A DNA stretch of 64,000 bases from B18-G4 sp032250805 (GTDB lineage: Bacteria > Bacteroidota > Bacteroidia > Bacteroidales > B18-G4), in assembly GCA_032250805.1 (NCBI GenBank), contig JAVVEM010000006.1:1-64000 (forward strand). The letters run 5' to 3'. Position numbers and translations under genes: made by a program. Position 1 is the stretch's first letter, and each line of letters starts with the position of its first letter. Below, piece after piece: positions 40,693 to 48,696 of the stretch. Under the pieces are notes generated by a model. That model saw only the letters and a list, made by a program, of their open reading frames with translations, was not told the origin of the DNA and ran no database searches.

Positions 40693-42843
40693 TTAATAGA
40701 AGTATCGCCTGTAGTCCTGGATCTCGGCTGCATTTTCAAGTGCCTTATATGGAAATGCACCTGTTACACGCTGCTCAAACTCCATTTTTTTCTGATTAAT
40801 ATATGCTGAGTAGTCATCCAGGTCGGGAGCTTCGTAGACCTTGTTGATTTTGGCCACAAAAACTCCGGCATTACCTTTGATAATTCCTGTGTATTCGCCC
40901 TCGTCGAAAGTAAACAAACTTCCGATAACATTATGTTCGGTACCATAGCCCGGGAAATTCCTTGCATTAAAGGTGAGGTTTTCATTGGTATCTACCTTTG
41001 TATTGAATGCATTGGCGATGGCCTGGAGGTCGGTTGTTGTGCCCAGTTCGCCGATCTTGTCGATGATATAATCTGCTTTTCTTTCGTTTTTGAGGTTATT
41101 TACAAGGCGTTCTTTCATAATGTCGTAAGGAACAACACCCTTTTCGCGTTTGCCGATGTAAACCGCAACCACAAGCTGGCCTCCGATGTCGAACATAGGC
41201 GACACATCACCAATCTTTCTGTCATCCATATAAGCCCAGCGGATGATCTGGCGGGTATTTGTAAATGTGGGAAGGTCGAGTTGCATTTCTCTCAGATAAG
41301 ACCCTTCTCTTTTATCAAGTCCCTGGTCGATCACGGCCTGGTCGAATTTTTCACGCGTATTGTTTTCTCCTGCAAATCGAGAAGCCACGGTGTAATACTC
41401 ATCATAGGTTTCAGAACTGTATTCGATCGGTACTTCGATTTGTGCTACTCTAACCTTGGTGCGTGGCTCTGATTGACCGGTTACGTGGATAATATGAAAA
41501 CCGAAAGGTGATTCAACCAATGTTATATCGCCTTTATTGCCCATGATGCCGGCCTGGTTAAATGCGTAAACCATTTCACCATCCTGGAACCAGCCAATAT
41601 TACCCATATTTGTTCTTACCGAACCATCATCCGACAGTTCAATTGCAATTTGCGGTAATTTAGAAATATCATTTCTGAGTACCGTATAGATGCTGTCGGC
41701 CAGTGCCTGTGCTTCTTCTTTTGTTCTGGTCATCTCGGGATTTGCCCTGAATGCACCCTTGAAGGCGATCAATACATGTTCGGCACTGGCCGAATCCGGC
41801 CTGAGTTGCCTGTCCATAAGTCTTGCCATATGCCATGCCTTGCCTTCCTTATAGGGCTCAACAAATACTCCGATTTCTTCGTTAAACATTACCGAGTCGA
41901 TGAATAATGATAATTCGCCGGGACCATACCAACTGCTGTCATACCTGTTTCCGGGAATATCGTTTACATATCCTGCAGGATCTTTGGCATAGGTCCAATC
42001 GCGAAAAATTTCCATGGTTTCTTCTTCAATAGCCTGCAGGTCTTCGTCGGAAGGGAGTATATTAAATACAACAAATTCAATGTCTCTTGAATTATCCTGG
42101 ATGAATTTGTGCCTGGTATCTTCGTAATATTCACGATATTGTTTGTCGGTTGATTCTCCGGCGATGGAGTCGGGAATTTCAGTGAATTTTGGGGCAACAT
42201 AAGCCACTTCAATAAAGTCGGAAGCATTATGATATTCCATTTCGGCCAGGGCTTCGGGCAGGTAATAACCTTTTGAAATAAGTGCATTATACTTACTGTT
42301 AAGCCTGTCGCTGTATATAAATTCCTTAAAGTTCTCCCATTGTGCCCTGTCGCTGGCAGTCATCTGGTCGAGGTTTTGAATGTACTGTACAACGAGTGCC
42401 GGATCGTACTGGCCGTTTTCATTCACAAAATATTGTTTAACCAGCCTGTGCGGATCAGAGCCCCGGAGCTGATCGATCATTTCTTCAGATGAAATTGTAA
42501 GCCCGAGCTTTTCATATTCCTCCCGCATGATGATCTCGTTTACACGCTGATTCCATGTTTGATCCTTAATGGTATAGATCTCTTCCGAGGTGAGATTGGC
42601 TTTTTGCTGGTTGATCTTGGTTAGCTCTACATTTTCGAGTGTTAGCGCTTCAAACTCAGCCAGGGGAATAGATTGGCCATCAATAATGCCTACTTCCCTT
42701 TTTGTTCCCGGTCCGCTTGAATAACCAAGAACATTTCTGGCCCAATCGATAAGATTTGGTCCAACCAAAAAAGCAACAAGTGATATTCCAACCAATATTA
42801 CAGCGATTGCTGAATGCTTTCTAATATATCCGATTACTGCCAT
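40693..42843 (-). CDS. ppiD: PpiD-like periplasmic peptidyl-prolyl isomerase
   Basis: A 716-residue membrane-anchored chaperone. MAVIGYIRKHSAIAVILVG gives a short cytoplasmic segment and one helix (about 10-30). A SurA-N-like helical domain follows (to about 230), then a parvulin domain (SASAEHVLIAF near 355, GNIGWFQDGEMVYAFNQAG and ESPFGFHIIHVTG) and a second, degenerate one. It helps outer-membrane proteins fold. ATG 42843 is used because a promoter box at 42868-42875 rules out the upstream ATG at 42870. The gene closes the coaX-ppiD strand block. Confidence 0.9.
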   Translation of the reverse strand: MAVIGYIRKHSAIAVILVGISLVAFLVGPNLIDWARNVLGYSSGPGTKREVGIIDGQSIPLAEFEALTLENVELTKINQQKANLTSEEIYTIKDQTWNQRVNEIIMREEYEKLGLTISSEEMIDQLRGSDPHRLVKQYFVNENGQYDPALVVQYIQNLDQMTASDRAQWENFKEFIYSDRLNSKYNALISKGYYLPEALAEMEYHNASDFIEVAYVAPKFTEIPDSIAGESTDKQYREYYEDTRHKFIQDNSRDIEFVVFNILPSDEDLQAIEEETMEIFRDWTYAKDPAGYVNDIPGNRYDSSWYGPGELSLFIDSVMFNEEIGVFVEPYKEGKAWHMARLMDRQLRPDSASAEHVLIAFKGAFRANPEMTRTKEEAQALADSIYTVLRNDISKLPQIAIELSDDGSVRTNMGNIGWFQDGEMVYAFNQAGIMGNKGDITLVESPFGFHIIHVTGQSEPRTKVRVAQIEVPIEYSSETYDEYYTVASRFAGENNTREKFDQAVIDQGLDKREGSYLREMQLDLPTFTNTRQIIRWAYMDDRKIGDVSPMFDIGGQLVVAVYIGKREKGVVPYDIMKERLVNNLKNERKADYIIDKIGELGTTTDLQAIANAFNTKVDTNENLTFNARNFPGYGTEHNVIGSLFTFDEGEYTGIIKGNAGVFVAKINKVYEAPDLDDYSAYINQKKMEFEQRVTGAFPYKALENAAEIQDYRRYFY

Positions 42844-42867
42844 TTTTATAGTTTTTTTAAGAGTTTG

Positions 42868-42875
42868 CAAAGGTA
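42868..42875 (-). promoter_or_regulatory. -7 promoter box TACCTTTG of ppiD
   Basis: A minus-strand TAnnTTTG match 24 bases before ATG 42843. It gives the last gene of the block its own start and fixes the start codon. Confidence 0.6.
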
Positions 42876-42902
42876 TAATTTAATTTGAATATGTAAACAA
42901 AA

Positions 42903-44165
42903 TCAGATGATTTTTAAGCGTACCTGGTCAATGCGGTTTTCGCTGGCCTGCAGGATGGTAAAAGAAAAATTGCCGATCGTGATCTCCTCCCTGAGGTCGG
43001 GAATACTTTCGTGATAACTGATAATGAATCCTGCAATGGTCTCATAATCATCAGATTGAGGAAGATCAAGTTTGTATTTCTCGTTGAGGTAGTCAATTTC
43101 CAGCCTTCCCGACAGAATATATTCATTTTCAGCTACTTTCTTTTCGATGAATTCATCTTCATCATACTCATCGTCTATTTCACCAAAAATTTCTTCAATA
43201 ATGTCTTCCATTGTTACGATACCTGCTGTTCCGCCAAATTCATCAACCACAATGGCAATGCTTTTATGCTGTTTGAAGAACATCGACAACACATCGTGGG
43301 CCAGCATGGTTTCGGGCACAAAAAATACCGAACGGGTGATGGATTTGATATCTTTTGGTTGCCTGAACATATCAGATGAATGCGTATAACCAATGATGTT
43401 GTCGATGGTTTCGCTGTAGATCAGTATTTTTGAAAACCCTGTTTCGATAAACATATTGCGCAGCATTTCGAGCGTATCGCTTTCTTCGACGGCGACAATT
43501 TCGGGCCGGGGCACCATACAGGCCCTTAGACGTATGTTCGAGAAATCAAGCACATTCTGCACCATTTGAATTTCCTGTCGCACCTCTCCTTCAGTATGAT
43601 GTTCGCCTGTAAATATGCTGATATAGTCGTTCAGGTCGATGGGAGTAAAAACATAGGCCTGTTCAAGAGATCTGATCCCGAAGAAGATCCTGAGAAGCCA
43701 GGCGGCGAGTCCGGTAAATAAATATATAAACGGAAAGAAAAGATAAAAAAAGATGCTTACCGGAATTGCGAAAAAATTAAGGATATTGTTGGGATTTTTT
43801 CTGAAAATAATTTTCGGAAAGAATTCGGCAGTAAATAATATGATCAGGGTTGCAATGATGGTTTGCAGTATCAGGATCAACGATTCTGACTGGAGATTTT
43901 CGGGAAGAAAACCAATAATTACAGGTTCAAGTAAGCTGGCCATGGCTATACCGTAAATCACCAGGGCAATATTATTTCCAAGCAAGAGGGCGCCAATAAA
44001 ACGTGAAGGATTTTTGTTGAAACGCGAAAGAATTTTACCTGAAAGCAAGCCACGGCTCTTGTCCAGCTCGATCTTCAGATTATTTGAGCTGATAAAAGCA
44101 ATTTCCATTCCTGAGAAGAATGCAGAAAACACAAGAGAAATAATAATGATCAATGTATCGTTCAT
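42903..44165 (-). CDS. CorC/HlyC family membrane protein with CBS domains
   Basis: A 420-residue protein with a DUF21/CNNM membrane domain (three to four helices, residues 1-190; FFSGMEIAFISSN at 17-29), two CBS domains (about 205-330, with MVPRPEIVAVEE and VDEFGGTAGIVTMEDIIEEIFG) and a CorC/HlyC C-terminal domain (345-420). Relatives take part in magnesium or cobalt efflux; the hemolysin name is historical. It is part of the block with lptC upstream and ppiD downstream. Inner membrane. Confidence 0.9.
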   Translation of the reverse strand: MNDTLIIIISLVFSAFFSGMEIAFISSNNLKIELDKSRGLLSGKILSRFNKNPSRFIGALLLGNNIALVIYGIAMASLLEPVIIGFLPENLQSESLILILQTIIATLIILFTAEFFPKIIFRKNPNNILNFFAIPVSIFFYLFFPFIYLFTGLAAWLLRIFFGIRSLEQAYVFTPIDLNDYISIFTGEHHTEGEVRQEIQMVQNVLDFSNIRLRACMVPRPEIVAVEESDTLEMLRNMFIETGFSKILIYSETIDNIIGYTHSSDMFRQPKDIKSITRSVFFVPETMLAHDVLSMFFKQHKSIAIVVDEFGGTAGIVTMEDIIEEIFGEIDDEYDEDEFIEKKVAENEYILSGRLEIDYLNEKYKLDLPQSDDYETIAGFIISYHESIPDLREEITIGNFSFTILQASENRIDQVRLKII

Positions 44166-44182
44166 GACTGGGCTCGGCTCAC

Positions 44183-44767
44183 TTATTTATCATCATCCTT
44201 CACCTCAATTTCTCCGGAAGGGTTGATTATCCGGCGTTTGGAAAAATTCTGGTCTGCTTCAAGGCCATCGCCGTATATTACCCCGTCGTCAGAAGTGATC
44301 TTAACAAATTTATTTGAATAGATCAGTTCTTTTTTTTCGTCCCAGATCAATTCTTCCGTATTCAGTCGTTCGCCGGTTTCAAAATTGGTAACCACCACAT
44401 TGTTGCGGGCTTCCATAATTCCCTTTTCTCTGTAGTGGATGCCATGTTCGGCAGTGATGGTTGTTGTAATGTTGAGCAGGGAGTCGTAAAAGTCAACTTT
44501 AAAGCCCTCCGGAAAAAGGGTATATGGTTCATCACCCTCCCAGGCCTGCATTACCGGTCCGCTAAGCCGAACCTGCACCCGGGCCGAATCACTGAAGGTG
44601 AATTCTACATCGCGACCGGCAAGATCAGGTAAGGAATCGCTGAAATTAACCGCGGCAACTTCGCTCAATTCATTTTTACAAGCAAAAAGCATTGCAATGA
44701 TGAAAATCATAACAATGCTTTTTAATAAAAAATATTTTGTCGCTTGTACTAAAAGGGGCTTCAACAT
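44183..44767 (-). CDS. lptC: LPS export protein LptC
   Basis: A 194-residue lipoprotein-like component of the lipopolysaccharide transport bridge. The N-terminal signal carries a lipobox (MLFAC near 26-30), and the mature part is one beta-jellyroll (FYDSLLNITTTITAEHGIHY, VVVTNFETGERLNTEELIWDE, GDGLEADQNF), the Bacteroidota form of LptC. It links LptBFG to LptA. It follows the TPR gene by 15 bases. A start at the Met at residue 20 is also possible. Confidence 0.85.
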   Translation of the reverse strand: MLKPLLVQATKYFLLKSIVMIFIIAMLFACKNELSEVAAVNFSDSLPDLAGRDVEFTFSDSARVQVRLSGPVMQAWEGDEPYTLFPEGFKVDFYDSLLNITTTITAEHGIHYREKGIMEARNNVVVTNFETGERLNTEELIWDEKKELIYSNKFVKITSDDGVIYGDGLEADQNFSKRRIINPSGEIEVKDDDK

Positions 44768-44782
44768 TTTTGTGTTTAGTAA

Positions 44783-46144
44783 TTATTTTGCGGCCCTCAC
44801 CGTAGTTTTCTCGTTGATCCAGCATTCAACCACATACTCATCGCCTTCGTTCAGGTTATTAAAGAAAATATCTTCCTTGGGCGGGAAGTATATAGAATAC
44901 GAACGTATCCGGTCATTTGCAATATCAGCCACACTGGGATCAACCTGTTTTGCCTTGTAATATTTATCAACTGCAACCCAATAAACTGCTTTTTTCTCAA
45001 GATCGGTACTGCCACAAGTTTTTGAACTGGCCGCATACATGTCGCCGATAATAATATATGGATTTCCATCAGTGGGTCGCTCTTCGGCACTCTTAAGCGC
45101 ATAGTTTCTGGCTGAACTATAATTATTCAGGCTCCTGTAACATTCGGCAATATAAAGGTAAGCATCGGCCCTGTCGTCGCTGTCTTCAAGGTTTTCACCC
45201 TCTTTGAGGTAATCGATGGCTTTTGAATACTTCTGATTTTTCATCAGCATTTTGCCGATCAGATATGCTGATTCGGGCGATGGATCCAAATCGTAGAGCT
45301 TTACTGTTGCATCAAAATAGAGCTGATCATCGGTACATTTTTTCCTGTCGAGCAATTTTGTCAGCTTGCTAAGCATTTTAATATCATCCGGATTTTCTTT
45401 GAATTTTGGGGTATAGATCTTTACAATGGCTTCGCATGTTGCGAAAGGTTCAAAGATGAGATCAATATTTCCGCGTACATTTTCCCAGTTTGCCAGTTTT
45501 CGTTCGTCGCCCTTATTTTTTTCAAGGTTATGCTCAATGATCTTGTTTGAGATATCGTAGTTGTCGAAAATAATGCTTTCGTCAGCCTTTCCCTCCTCGA
45601 TCATTTTTTTGGTGGCGCGCATGAAAAATACGAGTACATCAGGATAAGAATCATTTCCATCCAATTCAACTGATCTTTTGAGTATCTCATAGGCTTTTTC
45701 GTAGTCGGTAATTCTCAATGAGTAAAGGCTTACCCCTTTTCTGCCGAGCACAAATCCCTCTTTGTCGAAATACTTTATGCGCATATCATAAACCTTCATC
45801 AGGGTATCGATATATGCATTTTTAACTGCTTTATCTTTCTCGCGTTTTATATAATATTCAAGCATTTTAACACCATCGACATAAGTGCCAAGCCTGGCGC
45901 CCGGGCAGGTACGCAAAACTTTTTGCCAGGGGCCGTAAGCATCATTTACCGAAGTGTTTTTATATCCACTGTTTTTCCATTGCTTAAAAAACTCAGTATA
46001 AAGCGAAAGATTCATAATACACTCCAGGCTGTCTTCGGGAGTCTTTCCGTATTTATTGCCATCCTGGGCAGATACTTTCGTAGTTACTGAAAGTCCTGCC
46101 ATAATTGCAAAAACGAGTAAAATTGAAATGAATCTTGTTTTCAT
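44783..46144 (-). CDS. Exported tetratricopeptide-repeat protein
   Basis: A 453-residue protein with a signal peptide (ends TKVSAQ) and mainly helical repeats of 34 residues, clearest at about 300-380 (PESAYLIGKMLMKNQKYSKAI and DAYLYIAECYRSLNNYSSAR). It is a periplasmic scaffold of unknown partner. Neighbours (outer-membrane protein upstream, lptC downstream) point to outer-membrane assembly, but a specific role cannot be inferred. The last third after about 390 leaves the TPR pattern. Confidence 0.8.
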   Translation of the reverse strand: MKTRFISILLVFAIMAGLSVTTKVSAQDGNKYGKTPEDSLECIMNLSLYTEFFKQWKNSGYKNTSVNDAYGPWQKVLRTCPGARLGTYVDGVKMLEYYIKREKDKAVKNAYIDTLMKVYDMRIKYFDKEGFVLGRKGVSLYSLRITDYEKAYEILKRSVELDGNDSYPDVLVFFMRATKKMIEEGKADESIIFDNYDISNKIIEHNLEKNKGDERKLANWENVRGNIDLIFEPFATCEAIVKIYTPKFKENPDDIKMLSKLTKLLDRKKCTDDQLYFDATVKLYDLDPSPESAYLIGKMLMKNQKYSKAIDYLKEGENLEDSDDRADAYLYIAECYRSLNNYSSARNYALKSAEERPTDGNPYIIIGDMYAASSKTCGSTDLEKKAVYWVAVDKYYKAKQVDPSVADIANDRIRSYSIYFPPKEDIFFNNLNEGDEYVVECWINEKTTVRAAK

Positions 46145-46164
46145 TTGTTGTGTTTTTATAATTT

Positions 46165-47457
46165 TTATCTGTATTTGGTTTTAACAAACCATCGTTCATA
46201 TATTGTTAGCCCGAAGGTAAATTTAAAAAAATTCTCCTTCACCAGACGATTTTCCACCGTTCCCTTGTTTCCGAATTCAAATGCAAAGTTAATCATTGAT
46301 TTAGAGCGGTTGAACGGGAAACCAAGTCCAAAACTTATACCAAACTCTTTAATGGCTTGATTATTTATTTCAAGGTAGGTGTTTTCATATCTGACCCCCA
46401 GCCTGTATCTTACTCTCTGCCAGTATGATGTGATACTATTATGCTTTGGGATATATTCGCCGCCAAAATTTAGCGAAAGGCTGTTTTGCAGTGAATCCGA
46501 CTGTCCAAAAGCCTGATATTCTTTCCAGTTTCGCCAGTTTACATCCATACTTATAACGAAGCGATCAGATTGTTTCAGAGAAACGCCTGCACCAAAACCC
46601 ATTGGAAATTCAAGTGTGCCCTTATCTGAAGGATCATAGGCCACGGTGTCTCTCGGAAGTTCAACATTGTTGTCGGAACTGCCAAAATAGGTTTGACCAA
46701 GATATTTGCGTGTTGTATTTATCGAAAGCTGTGGTTTGTAAACCAGGCCAAGACCAAGGACCATATCTTTTTTCAGAGGGACAAAATATTGCGCTCCAAA
46801 ATCGAACATGAAATCAGAAACATGGTCGAAGTTATCAATTCTTGTACTGATCATAAAAAGGGAGTCGGGAAAAGTTACCCGGCGACGTGTGTCGATGACT
46901 CCCCAAACGTAAGCGGCATTAAAACCAAGCGAAAAATTTGGTGTGATATTAAAGCCGTTACCAAAGTGTAACTGGTTAAGGCCTCCGCTTCCTTCATAAA
47001 TGTTTCGTACCCTGCCTACGCCGTCAACCAACCTATCTTCAAATACGCTGTAGCCAACATTACTGAATGGCACCAGGCCGAAGCTGGCTTTCCACCATTT
47101 TGTAACCGGTGTTCCGAATAATATATAACCCAGTGAGGCATAATCGGCTTCCTGGGTGATCTCGCTTGTTTTAAGGGTGGTATAGGAGCCCATCCCCGAG
47201 AGGTCGAAAAGAAAGGATGTAGAATCAAAAGCTGCGTAGGAAGCCGGATTTTTAATGTTGATAAAGGCGTCACTCTGTATGGCCAGTCCAACGTTTCCCA
47301 TGCCCGAAAGCACAGTGCTGTAATTGTTGTGCCATAATTCGCCAACGCCAAAGCGGGAATAAGGCGAACTTATCCTGGCCTGTGCCCAAACCTCCCCCGA
47401 AAGGAGAAAGAAAACGAGCATGGCAGTAAATAAGTGAACGGATTTAGTTCTTATCAT
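46165..47457 (-). CDS. Outer-membrane beta-barrel protein (FadL/PorV-like layout)
   Basis: A 430-residue protein with a signal peptide ending EVWAQ and a mature N-terminus ARISSPYSRFGVGEL; the pattern GMGNVGLAIQSDAFINIKNPASYAAFD resembles the hatch region of FadL/PorV-like barrels. The rest alternates amphipathic strands. It overlaps coaX by 14 bases, so it is co-translated with it. Transported substrate unknown; in related genomes a protein of this type sits at the same place after coaX. Confidence 0.7.
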   Translation of the reverse strand: MIRTKSVHLFTAMLVFFLLSGEVWAQARISSPYSRFGVGELWHNNYSTVLSGMGNVGLAIQSDAFINIKNPASYAAFDSTSFLFDLSGMGSYTTLKTSEITQEADYASLGYILFGTPVTKWWKASFGLVPFSNVGYSVFEDRLVDGVGRVRNIYEGSGGLNQLHFGNGFNITPNFSLGFNAAYVWGVIDTRRRVTFPDSLFMISTRIDNFDHVSDFMFDFGAQYFVPLKKDMVLGLGLVYKPQLSINTTRKYLGQTYFGSSDNNVELPRDTVAYDPSDKGTLEFPMGFGAGVSLKQSDRFVISMDVNWRNWKEYQAFGQSDSLQNSLSLNFGGEYIPKHNSITSYWQRVRYRLGVRYENTYLEINNQAIKEFGISFGLGFPFNRSKSMINFAFEFGNKGTVENRLVKENFFKFTFGLTIYERWFVKTKYR

Positions 47458-48172
47458 TAAAGTTGTGAATTATGTTGAGACCCTTTAAAACAATATTTGG
47501 GACTGCAAAGATGTTATTTTTTAGGTTTTTATCAAAATAATCAAGGTTGCCGCCACTTAAAATTACTGTTAAATTTTCATAAATGCCATCATACACGGAA
47601 ATAATCCCGTTTATTTCGGCAATGATTCCATTCATCACCCCTGACTGGATTGATGTTTCGGTTGACTTAGCGGTAAGTACGGCATCCTTCACAGGTTTAA
47701 CTAACGGCAGCTTACCGGTAAAATTATGCAATGCCTTAAAGCGAAGGTCTATTCCGGGTGATATGCTTCCACCGCGGTAAAATCCTTTGGCATCAATAAG
47801 ATCATAGGTAATACAGGTACCGCTTTCAATCACCAGGGCATTTTTACCCGGAAAAAGGTGGTGGGCGGCTACAACGGCAGAAAGCCTGTCCATGCCGAGA
47901 GTTTCCGGTGTATCATAATCAATTTTAATTGGCAGGGGAGTATTGTGATTTAGGATGATCAGGGGGATCCCTTCGGGGAAAAGTGGTTGATAAGGCTCCT
48001 CAGGGTCTTTAACCGAAGCAACAATAACCGACCGGATATCCTGGTACTGGTTGAATAACTGACGGATGGATGTGGCAGACAGGCGTTCTTCTTTTTGAAT
48101 AAAAATTATTTCATTCCTGTCGAAAACAGCCAGTTTGCTCAGGGTATTTCCCACATCAATGGCAAGCATCAT
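47444..48172 (-). CDS. coaX: Type III pantothenate kinase
   Basis: A 242-residue enzyme phosphorylating pantothenate in the first step of coenzyme A synthesis. The ASKHA motifs are visible: MLAIDVGNTLSKLAVF at the N-terminus, GMDRLSAVVAAHHL near 95, ALVIESGTCITYDLID near 112 and a GGSISPGI loop near 135. The frame opens at GTG 48181; ATG 48172 (or 48169) is preferred. Its promoter lies at 48309, so the 5' leader spans the dispersed repeat. First gene of the coaX-ppiD block. Confidence 0.94.
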   Translation of the reverse strand: MMLAIDVGNTLSKLAVFDRNEIIFIQKEERLSATSIRQLFNQYQDIRSVIVASVKDPEEPYQPLFPEGIPLIILNHNTPLPIKIDYDTPETLGMDRLSAVVAAHHLFPGKNALVIESGTCITYDLIDAKGFYRGGSISPGIDLRFKALHNFTGKLPLVKPVKDAVLTAKSTETSIQSGVMNGIIAEINGIISVYDGIYENLTVILSGGNLDYFDKNLKNNIFAVPNIVLKGLNIIHNFNDKN

Positions 48173-48190
48173 AGAGCACACACGCGTTTA

Positions 48191-48302
48191 TCCCTCCTAC
48201 GCGTTCCGCTTCGGTGGACGAGAGGGGGAGGTTAAATTCCCCGCAGCTTGCTTTGGAAATAAAAGTCCAGAGCCTGCTGTGGGGCTTAATACCATTTATT
48301 AA
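48191..48302 (+). repeat. Dispersed ~111-bp repeat with hairpins, copy 2
   Basis: The second copy of the element at 33873, sharing GCGTTCCGCTTCGG, TTAAATTCCCCG, AGCTTGCT and TTAATACCATTTATTAA. Here it fills the untranslated leader of coaX on the minus strand. Confidence 0.85.
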
Positions 48303-48308
48303 GCGCTG

Positions 48309-48316
48309 CAAAGGTA
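48309..48316 (-). promoter_or_regulatory. -7 promoter box TACCTTTG of the coaX operon
   Basis: A minus-strand TAnnTTTG match located 7 bases past the dispersed repeat and 136 bases before ATG 48172. Confidence 0.5.
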
Positions 48317-48442
48317 GTTAATTTATTGATTTTTTGTTTTCAAAAACACGACTTATGAACAATTTGCATTATTATATTATGCTGAAAAACAAATGATTAT
48401 TTCAAAATTAACAAAAAGGTTTTAATAATTGAAATTCTGTTT

Positions 48443-48450
48443 TATCTTTG
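48443..48450 (+). promoter_or_regulatory. -7 promoter box TATCTTTG of the tRNA-Phe gene
   Basis: A TAnnTTTG match 20 bases before the first base of the tRNA. Confidence 0.6.
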
Positions 48451-48470
48451 CGGTTCGATATTATGCACAG

Positions 48471-48543
<73 letters not shown>

Positions 48544-48548
48544 CCCTG

Positions 48549-48578
48549 GAAAAACCCCGTCAGCTGGCGGGGTTTTTT
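48549..48578 (+). terminator. Terminator of tRNA-Phe
   Basis: CCCCGTC-AGCT-GGCGGGG (48555-48572) forms a 7-bp stem with one G-U pair, followed by TTTTTT. Confidence 0.92.
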
Positions 48579-48696
48579 ATTGTATGTATGCGAAGAGCAT
48601 AAATTTTTCATGCTTTTGATACTAAAAGCCTTTATCCGGTTTATCCCTGGTTTATATGGAATCAGAAAGATAACGAAAAGCCTTGCTGCTGGCTGG

